From: Salegentibacter holothuriorum
Lineage (GTDB): Bacteria > Bacteroidota > Bacteroidia > Flavobacteriales > Flavobacteriaceae
Reading direction: 5' to 3'
Assembly (NCBI RefSeq): GCF_900168045.1
Contig: NZ_FUYY01000003.1
Location: forward strand, 186,001-250,000
DNA: 64,000 bases
Shown: piece after piece, positions 43,238 to 50,478 of the stretch
How the letters are laid out: each line of letters begins with the position of its first letter
Numbering within the stretch: position 1 is the stretch's first letter
The notes under the pieces: generated by a model
The model's input: only the letters and a program-made list of their open reading frames with translations
Told to the model about the DNA's origin: nothing
Database searches by the model: none
Position numbers and translations under genes: made by a program

Positions 43238-43999
43238 TTAACTCACACTTTCTCCATTATTGTTAGTCTCTTCAGTTTTTATGTTTTCTATTTCTTTTTG
43301 TTCTTCTTTTCGTTCTTTTAGGAAGTCTTTTAATTCTTTCCCGTACATAGATTTTTTCACCTTTGGCTCCAAAGAATTATAAATGGTATCCAGGTATTTA
43401 ATGTTTGCATCAAAAACTTCAGAAAGAGCTAGATAAGGAGCTACTTCGAGGTCTTTGTTGTTAATCGCGAAATTAACAGTGTAGAGGTATTTTCTTTTAA
43501 GCAAGCTTTCATATTGCTTATTTACCTCAATTAATTTTTCTTCATTTTCTTCCTTCTGCGCTTCAAAATTTTCTTTGATTAATTCCAGGTTTTTATCATT
43601 GAAACGGCTCATCATTTTACGATACTCTTCCAGTTTTTCCTGGTTTTTTGCGCCGATTATCTCTGCATCAGTTACAAACTTTTCTAAAGTGGTATTAATG
43701 GTCACTTCTCCTTCTTCAGCAAAGAAGTCAATGCGATCGTCGTATTGTGAGTTGTCCAACTTTTTGAGATAAAGATACATTACCTGTGGGCTTTCAATAA
43801 AAGCTTCCAGGCTAATATTAGCATTACCGTTTACGGCTACAGAATCTACATCTACCATAAGCGTATCTTCTATTTTCTGAAGATAAACGGTTCCTTTCTT
43901 AAGGCCCTCAATATTGGCATTTACAATAAGGTTGCTTTCTTTATTGTTACAAGAACTAAGGGCTGTAATAGCCAGTAAAAGAATGCTAAGTTTTTTCAT
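43238..43999 (-). CDS. DUF4369-domain lipoprotein
   Basis: A 253-residue lipoprotein (ITALSSC, Cys17). Residues about 24-115 are a DUF4369 beta domain (VNANIEGLKKGTVYLQKIED, VAVNGNANISLEAF), which in Bacteroidota often precedes a TlpA thioredoxin domain. Here the thioredoxin part is absent; instead a long charged helical region (about 115-250, KEENEEKLIEVNKQYESLLK) follows. It is therefore an unusual DUF4369 protein without redox function. Periplasmic or outer-membrane anchoring is inferred from the lipobox. Confidence 0.8.
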   Translation of the reverse strand: MKKLSILLLAITALSSCNNKESNLIVNANIEGLKKGTVYLQKIEDTLMVDVDSVAVNGNANISLEAFIESPQVMYLYLKKLDNSQYDDRIDFFAEEGEVTINTTLEKFVTDAEIIGAKNQEKLEEYRKMMSRFNDKNLELIKENFEAQKEENEEKLIEVNKQYESLLKRKYLYTVNFAINNKDLEVAPYLALSEVFDANIKYLDTIYNSLEPKVKKSMYGKELKDFLKERKEEQKEIENIKTEETNNNGESVS

Positions 44000-44100
44000 C
44001 TTTTTATAATTTTCTTTGGATGTGGGAATTTTTTCTAAGCAGATATATTGGTTTATGCTTTTCTTCGGGCGGCAAATATCTTATAAATTTCTATTCTAAA

Positions 44101-45366
44101 CTAACTCCCCGCTGCGATTTGCATTAAAATAGTAGTTAGAATTGCTCCATAGGTACCTACTACGTATCCAAAAACTGCAAGTAATACACCAACAGTAGCA
44201 AGGGAAGGATGAAATGCTGCCGCCACTACAGGTGCTGATGCTGCGCCTCCAACATTGGCCTGGCTGCCTACCGCAAGGAAAAAGTAGGGGGCTTTAATAA
44301 GTTTTGCGGTGCCAATAAGAAAAATCACGTGAATAGACATCCAAATAAGTCCGATGCCGATGAGACCCGGATTGTCGAAAACCATGCCCAGGTCCATTTT
44401 CATCCCAATAGTGGCTACAAGAATATAAATGAAAATGCTTCCCAATTTACTGGCTCCGGCACCTTCGTAGGTTTTTAACCTTGTAAAAGAAAGTGCAATT
44501 CCAATGGCTGTAGCAATAGTGATCATCCAGAAAAATGAAGAAGAAAAGGAAGAGAGTGCACTTTTACTGTTATTGAAAATCTCAAAATTAGATAATAAGT
44601 AGGCTGATATTTCATCGGCTCCCCAATGTGCAATTCCAACAGCCACAAAAGCAAGGGCTAGCATTACCATATAATCTGGCAGGCTGGGATTTCGGGTAAC
44701 GCTATCAGCATAATTAGAGACCTTATTTTTAAGCTCGGTTATTGCTGAATTATCAGCTTTTAACCATTTATCAATTTTTTCACTCTTTCCAATTCCCATC
44801 AGCAAACCTGCCATAAGCAAATTAGCGACTACAATATCTACCAGCACCATCCCACCGTATAGTTCTGGGTTATATTCATAAATTTCGAGCATTGCTGCCT
44901 GGTTGGCTCCACCGCCAATCCAGCTACCTGCAATAGTAGAAAGACCACGCCAAATAGCATCTGGGCCAACGCCACCAACGGTTTCAGGAGAAATGGCTGA
45001 AACGATTAAAATGGCAAGCGGGCCACCAACGATAATTCCAACGGTACCTGCAAAAAACATAATTAGCGCTTTTGGCCCAAGGTTAAAAATCGCTTTTAAG
45101 TCTATACTAAGCGTCATTAAAACCAGGGAAGCGGGTAGAAGGTATCGGCTGGCCACGAAATAAAGTTGAGAGGTGCTGTCGTCTATTAATCCTAGCGAAT
45201 TAAAAATTGCAGGAATTAAATAACACATTAAAAGTGCAGGAACAACAGCGTAGAATTTTTTCCAAAAACCCTCTTTCCTGGATGATGTGACAAACACAAA
45301 ACCCAGAGCGAGCATTAAAAGTCCAAATACTATTGCATCATTGGTAAAAACAGGAGTATCTTCCAT
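44101..45366 (-). CDS. DUF819 family membrane permease
   Basis: A 421-residue integral membrane protein from the ATG at 45366 (MEDTPVFTNDAIVFGLLML); a TTG at 45390 is less likely. Ten or more membrane segments are visible. GSWIGGGANQAAMLEIYEYN and its second-half counterpart GSQANVGGAASAPVVAAAFH form the two-fold repeat motifs typical of DUF819 (YjcL-like) proteins. The family has no established substrate. The upstream neighbour on the same strand is the HAD phosphatase, 61 bp away. Confidence 0.83.
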   Translation of the reverse strand: MEDTPVFTNDAIVFGLLMLALGFVFVTSSRKEGFWKKFYAVVPALLMCYLIPAIFNSLGLIDDSTSQLYFVASRYLLPASLVLMTLSIDLKAIFNLGPKALIMFFAGTVGIIVGGPLAILIVSAISPETVGGVGPDAIWRGLSTIAGSWIGGGANQAAMLEIYEYNPELYGGMVLVDIVVANLLMAGLLMGIGKSEKIDKWLKADNSAITELKNKVSNYADSVTRNPSLPDYMVMLALAFVAVGIAHWGADEISAYLLSNFEIFNNSKSALSSFSSSFFWMITIATAIGIALSFTRLKTYEGAGASKLGSIFIYILVATIGMKMDLGMVFDNPGLIGIGLIWMSIHVIFLIGTAKLIKAPYFFLAVGSQANVGGAASAPVVAAAFHPSLATVGVLLAVFGYVVGTYGAILTTILMQIAAGS

Positions 45367-45427
45367 TAGAAAAGTTTTAAACGGCGCCAAAATACAATTT
45401 TTATTAAACTCTTCTTAGGGATTATCA

Positions 45428-46249
45428 CTAATCCTGTATATTGATTTTAAACAATTCCTTTAGGCTATTTGCAACGCCATCTTCTTTACCACTTTGAGTT
45501 ACTATATTGGCAACTTCCAAAACTTCTTTTCTGGCATTTCCAACGGCTACACCCATACCAACACCTTTTATCATTTCTACATCATTATAGTTGTCTCCAA
45601 AAGCAACACTTTCTTCCGGACTTAAATTGAAATGATTTTTAAGTAAAAATTTAATAGCAGTAAGTTTTGAAACCTCCTTATTGGCAATTTCAAGATAAGT
45701 AGATTTAGAACGGTATAAATGTAATTGATCTGGGAAGTTTTGGGATAGAAAGTTTTTAATTTCATCTATATGTGCTTCATCGCCCATAGCCATAATCTTG
45801 TGTGCTCCTTTATTATCTTTTTTCCAGGAAGAAAGTATATCAGTATTCGATTTAATTTCTGGTTTTACTTTGGTATTGTTTTCTTCACGCGCAGCCCATT
45901 GATCATATTGTGGAACATACCATTCATCACTATGGTAAAGACTTAAGTGACAATTCATGGTTTTATTAAAATCACAAAGCTTTTCCAGTGTGTTTATTGG
46001 AATTTCAGTAGAACTCACCGCTTTTCCATTCACCAGGATTAAGCCTCCATTATAACAAATTATTGGTTGTTCGTTAATATCAAGATCTCCCTGAAGATGT
46101 CTCATTGCCGCTGGCATTCTTGCAGAAATAAGTATAAAAGGCAGCTTATCTTTTAAGTTCTTTATTGTTGAAATGGTAGCAGGAGATAAAACCCTGTCGT
46201 GGTTTAGTAATGTCCCATCAATGTCTGAGAAAACTATTTTATATTGCAT
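45428..46249 (-). CDS. HAD-superfamily Cof-type phosphatase
   Basis: A 273-residue HAD phosphatase of the Cof/YidA type. Catalytic DxD is FSDIDGTLLNHDR (Asp9, Asp11), motif II includes LISARMP, and motifs III/IV are the Lys in EVSKLTAIKFLL and VAFGDNYNDVEMIKGVGMGVAVGNA. The cap domain lies between. Substrates are usually sugar phosphates or flavin and cofactor phosphates; none is assigned. Its start codon overlaps the stop of the RHH gene by one base (TAATG), so it is translationally coupled to that operon. Confidence 0.92.
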   Translation of the reverse strand: MQYKIVFSDIDGTLLNHDRVLSPATISTIKNLKDKLPFILISARMPAAMRHLQGDLDINEQPIICYNGGLILVNGKAVSSTEIPINTLEKLCDFNKTMNCHLSLYHSDEWYVPQYDQWAAREENNTKVKPEIKSNTDILSSWKKDNKGAHKIMAMGDEAHIDEIKNFLSQNFPDQLHLYRSKSTYLEIANKEVSKLTAIKFLLKNHFNLSPEESVAFGDNYNDVEMIKGVGMGVAVGNARKEVLEVANIVTQSGKEDGVANSLKELFKINIQD

Positions 46250-46416
46250 TATTCTTCTTTTTTATTTTTAGGGTGGCGATTTGCTTCTTTAAGTGCTTTG
46301 TTTAGCATCCACTCAATTTGCCCATTGGTGCTCCTAAATTCATCAGCAGCCCATTTTTCAATGGCTTTCAGCATCTTTTCATCAACTCTAAGGGCGAATG
46401 CTTTTTTATTACTCAT
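46249..46416 (-). CDS. Small ribbon-helix-helix (Arc-like) DNA-binding protein
   Basis: A 55-residue protein, MSNKKAFALRVDEKMLKAIE followed by KWAADEFRSTNGQIEWMLNK and a basic tail. The strand KAFALRVDE and the two helices match the ribbon-helix-helix fold used by Arc/MetJ-type regulators, which bind DNA as dimers. It starts one base after the stop of the hydrolase gene and shares one base with the start of the HAD gene, so it is within a single operon (SPFH, hydrolase, RHH, HAD). It could autoregulate that operon; no operator was identified. It is a strongly supported small gene by fold and spacing. Confidence 0.85.
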   Translation of the reverse strand: MSNKKAFALRVDEKMLKAIEKWAADEFRSTNGQIEWMLNKALKEANRHPKNKKEE

Positions 46417-46417
46417 T

Positions 46418-47359
46418 TTATTTGATTTCCAGATTTTTAATAAAATCGGTTAAAACCGGAATTAATTCAGGATGCAAAGGTAATTCAGGGTTATTATATG
46501 ACTGATAGTTTTTTGTAAGGTCTTCAGAGACTATTTCTCTAAAAACGTGGTTCATATTCTCCAGTAGCACTAACTCTGAATTAATAGCTGCTTTATGAAG
46601 CATTTCTGCCTGCTCTTCTTTTACCTGTGCATCATTTGTACCGTTTATAATTAAGATGGGAATCTCTAGTTTTGCAATCTCCCGGCAAGGGTCATACTTC
46701 ATCCATGTATTTAGAAAAATTTGATTTTGGGCGTTAAAAATTGAACCTAATATTTTGGGATATGCATCACTACTTCCGGTTTCTTTAATTTCCTTAAGGC
46801 TTTTCTTTATTTCATCTTCAAACTGAGGTAAATGAGCTGAAAGTTGCGCGGCAAAAATATGGTTTATATTTTCTCCTGCCCCTGCAAAAGAAATAAAAGC
46901 ATCAGCATTTGCTTTTGCCGTTAAAATGCCTATTAAGGAACCCTGGCTGTGTCCTGCTATAATTATAGTATTGAATTTCTCCTCATGTTTAAAATAACCT
47001 AAGATATTTTCTACATCAGTTACAAAATCATCAAACGAAATTTGTTTGAGATTTAATTCTTTGGCTTTAATACTGCGTTTATCAAACCTAAAACTGGCAA
47101 TTCCATTTTTCGCTAATTGATGGGTGATTTTTTTGGAAAAATCACTTTGCATTCCAATTTGATTTCCGTCTCGATTTGTAGGCCCCGAACCCTGTATAAA
47201 AATTACCAACGAAGAATTTTCAACATTCTTGGGTAGGGTAAGAGTTCCATCGGTGAATTTATCAATACTAATCTCTTCTTGGGTAAAAACCCGATTTTGA
47301 GAAGAAGTCAGAAAACTTCCGAAGAAAATTAAGAATAAGCTGAGCCTTAAATTTCTCAT
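46418..47359 (-). CDS. Secreted alpha/beta hydrolase
   Basis: A 313-residue alpha/beta hydrolase with a signal peptide (1-20). The nucleophile elbow is IAGHSQGSLIG (Ser138), with Asp243 (INGTNDAQV) and His271 (MNHVF) completing the triad; IQGSGPTNRDG forms the oxyanion region. The family resembles secreted dienelactone-hydrolase or acyl-esterase proteins of Bacteroidota. The substrate is unknown. It starts 11 nt downstream of the SPFH gene and ends one base before the RHH gene. Confidence 0.85.
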   Translation of the reverse strand: MRNLRLSLFLIFFGSFLTSSQNRVFTQEEISIDKFTDGTLTLPKNVENSSLVIFIQGSGPTNRDGNQIGMQSDFSKKITHQLAKNGIASFRFDKRSIKAKELNLKQISFDDFVTDVENILGYFKHEEKFNTIIIAGHSQGSLIGILTAKANADAFISFAGAGENINHIFAAQLSAHLPQFEDEIKKSLKEIKETGSSDAYPKILGSIFNAQNQIFLNTWMKYDPCREIAKLEIPILIINGTNDAQVKEEQAEMLHKAAINSELVLLENMNHVFREIVSEDLTKNYQSYNNPELPLHPELIPVLTDFIKNLEIK

Positions 47360-47370
47360 TGCATTTTCTA

Positions 47371-48231
47371 TTAATGATTTAAAGTTCCGGCATTCACCAC
47401 CGGCGTTGCGTCTTTATCACTACAAAGTACAACCATTAAATTGCTAACCATTGCTGCGCGACTTTCGGCATCAAGGTCTACTAATTCTTTTTCGTTAAGC
47501 TGATGTAAAGCCATTTCTACCATGCTCACCGCTCCTTCAACAATTTTATGCCGGGCAGCAACAATTGCTGTTGCTTGCTGACGTTTTAACATTGCGCTGG
47601 CAATCTCATTGGCGTATGCCAGGTAACCAATTCTAGCTTCTAAAACTTCAATTCCGGCAATATTTAAGCGCTCTTCCAACTCTTTTTCAAGAGCATCGCT
47701 AACTTCATTTACGCTGGAACGCAACGTAATATCTTCATCTAAACCTTCGTCGGCAAAATTATCATAAGGATAAAGACTGGCAAGCTTTCTCACGGCGGCA
47801 TCTGTTTGTACCACCACAAAGTTTTCAAAATTATCTACATCAAAAGAGGCTTTATAGGTGTCGCGCACGCGCCAAACCAGAATAGTGCTTATCATCACCG
47901 GATTTCCTAATTTATCGTTCACTTTTAGGCGCTCACTGTCAAAATTTCGGGCTCGTAAAGAAACTTTCTTTTTGGTATAAAATGGGTTGACCCAAAAAAG
48001 TCCGTTCTTTTTTACAGTACCCTTATAATCTCCAAAAAGTAAAAGAACCCTGGAGCCGTTTGGATTAACCAGAATAAGTCCGGGTAGAATAAATAACGCG
48101 ACAACTATGCCCAGAATAAACCAGGCATTACTGAGGACAATAAAACCGATAATGCTTCCGAAGAATAGAAATAGAAAAACAAACAGCATAATATAGCCGT
48201 TTGATGCTGTAAGATTTTTTTCCTGAGTCAT
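47371..48231 (-). CDS. SPFH/band 7 (prohibitin-like) membrane protein
   Basis: A 286-residue protein with one or two N-terminal membrane segments (about 13-55) followed by an SPFH domain (about 70-230): VLLLFGDYKGTVKKNGLFWV, LKVNDKLGNPVMISTILVWRV and VVQTDAAVRKLAS. The C-terminal helix carries EIASAMLKRQQATAIVAARHKIVEGA. SPFH proteins organise membrane microdomains and membrane proteases. As first gene of the operon it lies upstream of the secreted hydrolase. A partner NfeD protease is not adjacent. The family is secure; the role is inferred. Confidence 0.88.
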   Translation of the reverse strand: MTQEKNLTASNGYIMLFVFLFLFFGSIIGFIVLSNAWFILGIVVALFILPGLILVNPNGSRVLLLFGDYKGTVKKNGLFWVNPFYTKKKVSLRARNFDSERLKVNDKLGNPVMISTILVWRVRDTYKASFDVDNFENFVVVQTDAAVRKLASLYPYDNFADEGLDEDITLRSSVNEVSDALEKELEERLNIAGIEVLEARIGYLAYANEIASAMLKRQQATAIVAARHKIVEGAVSMVEMALHQLNEKELVDLDAESRAAMVSNLMVVLCSDKDATPVVNAGTLNH

Positions 48232-48329
48232 AATATTTGAAAATTGGTTGATATTAAATTGATATCATAAATATATTATATTAGTTCGATACTCAGAAAA
48301 AATTAACATATAAAAAATACGAGCTTCAT

Positions 48330-48337
48330 TATATTTG
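48330..48337 (+). promoter_or_regulatory. Possible -7 box for the S1/P1 nuclease gene
   Basis: TATATTTG matches TAnnTTTG. No TTG is present at the usual upstream distance, so it is a half-supported site. Confidence 0.3.
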
Positions 48338-48392
48338 TAAAAATTAATAGAGATGGCCTTGTATTCGGGTTCATTTCCATAAAAATCTATAA

Positions 48393-49175
48393 ATGAAAAA
48401 TATATTATTGCTAGTTTTTGTAGTGTTTATTATGAATTTGGGTTATGCCAATGATAATGATTGGGGGAAAACAGGTCACCGTGCTACAGGAGAAATAGCT
48501 GAAACCTATTTAAGTAAAAAAGCTAAAAAAGCGATAGACAAAATTTTAAACGGACAGGGCCTGGCCTTTGTAGCAAATTTTGGCGATGATATTAAGAGTG
48601 ATCCCAATTTCAGAAAATATGGTCCCTGGCATTATGTAAATCTTGCGCCTGATGAGGAAGAGTATAACGAAGAAACTGCAAACCCTAAAGGTGATTTGTA
48701 TCAGGCTATTCTAAAGTGTAAAGCGGTTTTAAAAGACGAAAATGCCGCTAAGGAAGAAAAACAATTTTACCTTAAGATGTTGGTGCACTTTGTTGGGGAT
48801 TTGCACCAGCCTTTTCACGTGGGAAGAGGGGCAGATAAAGGCGGAAATGATATACAAGTGCGCTGGTACAATAAGGGAACAAATATTCATAGGGTTTGGG
48901 ATAGCCAAATGATAGACTCTTATCAGATGAGTTATACCGAGCTTGCAGAAAATAGTCGTAAATTGAGTAGATTACAAATAAAGGCTATAGAGAAAGGAGC
49001 GGTTATAGATTGGTTATATGAGTCTCGCGCAATGGCAGATGAGCTTTACGATTCTGTGGAAATAGGCGAGAAGCTAGGTTACGAGTATATGTATAAATAT
49101 TTGCCAACCGTGCTGCAGCAACTCCAAAAAGGTGGGATACGCTTAGCGAAAATACTCAATGAGATTTATGGTTAA
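48393..49175 (+). CDS. Secreted S1/P1-type nuclease
   Basis: A 260-residue protein with a signal peptide (about 1-19). The mature enzyme begins near DNDWGKTGHRATGEIAE; Trp24 and His29 are the first of the tri-zinc ligands. Others are in ANFGDDI, GPWHYVNL, KMLVHFVGDLHQPFHVG (two His and an Asp) and NIHRVWDSQMID. The set of zinc residues is complete. Such enzymes degrade single-stranded nucleic acids outside the cytoplasm, supplying phosphate and nucleosides. It is monocistronic with a terminator after it. Confidence 0.92.
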   Translation: MKNILLLVFVVFIMNLGYANDNDWGKTGHRATGEIAETYLSKKAKKAIDKILNGQGLAFVANFGDDIKSDPNFRKYGPWHYVNLAPDEEEYNEETANPKGDLYQAILKCKAVLKDENAAKEEKQFYLKMLVHFVGDLHQPFHVGRGADKGGNDIQVRWYNKGTNIHRVWDSQMIDSYQMSYTELAENSRKLSRLQIKAIEKGAVIDWLYESRAMADELYDSVEIGEKLGYEYMYKYLPTVLQQLQKGGIRLAKILNEIYG

Positions 49176-49199
49176 GTTTTAACCTAATATTTGTCTTAG

Positions 49200-49235
49200 A
49201 AAAGCCGTATTGACACTGTTCATTACGGCTTTTTT
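49200..49235 (+). terminator. Terminator after the S1/P1 nuclease gene
   Basis: AAAAGCCGTA pairs with TACGGCTTTT around a 14-nt loop, ending in a T-run. It overlaps the last codon of the convergent alkB gene. Confidence 0.75.
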
Positions 49236-49818
49236 AATTTATTTTCCTGTATGTAAGATTGATTCTTGGGGAGACTTCTTTCTTGGTTTTTGGAAGTTGA
49301 TGTTTCCAAAAGTGCTGCATACTGCCCTTCATTATAAGCAGGCTGCCGTGTTGTAGTTCGATGCTTTCTTTTAAATCTTTATTGGTTTTATGTTTAAATT
49401 GAAACCGCCTAATACCACCCAGACTTATTGAAGCAATAACGGGATTTTTACCTAAAACCTTTTCATCATCAGCATGCCAACCCATACTGTCTTTTCCATG
49501 GCGATATAGATTTGCAAGACAGGTATTGAAATTAAAGCCCGTTAATTCTTCTGTTTTTTGTTTTAAATCCCATAATTCAGTTGAAAAACTATCTGGTTTT
49601 AATTGTAATCCGGAATAAGTATAGGAAATTCCCTTTTCGGCATAAAATGCTGTTAGGCGCGGCTGGGGGATCTGTTTTCCAAAGAGTTTAATATTTTGTT
49701 GTTGCCAGTGGACTTCCTTTAGTATTTTTTTTAATAAAAAATCTGCTTCAGCTTTAAGAAGAAAATTTGGGAAATACTCTAGCTCTGCATCGGGTAAACT
49801 AAAAACTTCTGACTTCAT
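49234..49818 (-). CDS. alkB: AlkB-type 2-oxoglutarate/Fe(II) dioxygenase
   Basis: A 194-residue dioxygenase of the AlkB family. Iron ligands are His115 and Asp117 (GWHADDE) and His173 (FWKHQLPK); the 2-oxoglutarate Arg is in SPRINLTYRK (Arg185 or 191). PRLTAFYAEKGISYTYSG is the conserved nucleotide-recognition lid of the ALKBH2/3-like bacterial group. It repairs alkylated bases by oxidative demethylation. It is a single gene upstream of which lies the MITE-like region. Confidence 0.9.
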   Translation of the reverse strand: MKSEVFSLPDAELEYFPNFLLKAEADFLLKKILKEVHWQQQNIKLFGKQIPQPRLTAFYAEKGISYTYSGLQLKPDSFSTELWDLKQKTEELTGFNFNTCLANLYRHGKDSMGWHADDEKVLGKNPVIASISLGGIRRFQFKHKTNKDLKESIELQHGSLLIMKGSMQHFWKHQLPKTKKEVSPRINLTYRKIN

Positions 49819-49824
49819 CTTTTA

Positions 49825-49985
49825 TACCAATTTAATTTGTAAAGTCGCACAGAAAGCGAAGTTGCTTTTTTGTTCTATGATGCTGCGATTCGTTTGCATA
49901 GCCATAGCTATGGAAATTATGAGCAAGGAAATAGAGCGAAAAATGAACGAGTTTGATTGCGGCATTATATTTATAATTTGGTTCT
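49825..49985. repeat. MITE-like intergenic segment with imperfect terminal inverted repeats
   Basis: Begins ATACCAATTTAATTTGTAA and ends TTATAATTTGGTTC, whose complement starts GAACCAAATTATAA; ACCAA..TT..TAA is shared. Inside is a perfect palindrome, CCATAGCTATGG, and GC-rich patches. An open frame of 74 codons on the minus strand has no protein character. I recall similar non-coding segments between flavobacterial genes; only one copy is in this window. Confidence 0.45.
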
Positions 49986-50343
49986 AAAATTGTAAATAGA
50001 ACCAGGCCCAATACATTAGAAAAAACTGTAGCGGTATTCTTAGCAATAAAGCCCATTGGGGAATGCCGGCGCCGGCTTTTTTTGAGGAAAGCATATAGAA
50101 ATGTACCTGGAGAAAAGCCAGTAACATGAGAATAATTCCATAGATCGCAAGATCTTTAGTTATAGGGAAAAATAGCATTAGGCCAAGAGAGATCTCGGCT
50201 ATTCCACTTAAGAATACCAAAGATTTATGCGCCGGTAAATAACGCGGCATGATACGCATATACATTTTAGGTTTTAGAAAGTGAATTATTCCGGCTACGA
50301 TATACATCGCGCCCATGAGATAAAGGTGCCAGGGGTATTGCAT
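49984..50343 (-). CDS. DoxX-family membrane protein
   Basis: A 119-residue protein with four membrane segments (about 7-22, 43-60, 65-86 and 98-116). AMYIVAGIIHFLKPKMYMRIMP and LSGIAEISLGLMLFFP match the DoxX-like family. Such proteins are linked to quinone-related oxidoreductases, but their function is mostly unknown. Monocistronic by position. Confidence 0.82.
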   Translation of the reverse strand: MQYPWHLYLMGAMYIVAGIIHFLKPKMYMRIMPRYLPAHKSLVFLSGIAEISLGLMLFFPITKDLAIYGIILMLLAFLQVHFYMLSSKKAGAGIPQWALLLRIPLQFFLMYWAWFYLQF

Positions 50344-50478
50344 GTTTTAAAGATAAAAATATATCTGAAACAGTTCCTGTATTTTTATATTATTATCTGT
50401 CTAATTATCAAAATCTTGTGTATTTCCTAAAATTAAAGTATTTTTATACCCCCTTCTACAACCTAACTTGCTGCAATA

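Noticed and set aside
49832-50056. A 74-codon open frame on the minus strand after doxX
   Set aside because: It overlaps the DoxX gene end in another frame and covers the MITE-like segment; composition is not protein-like.
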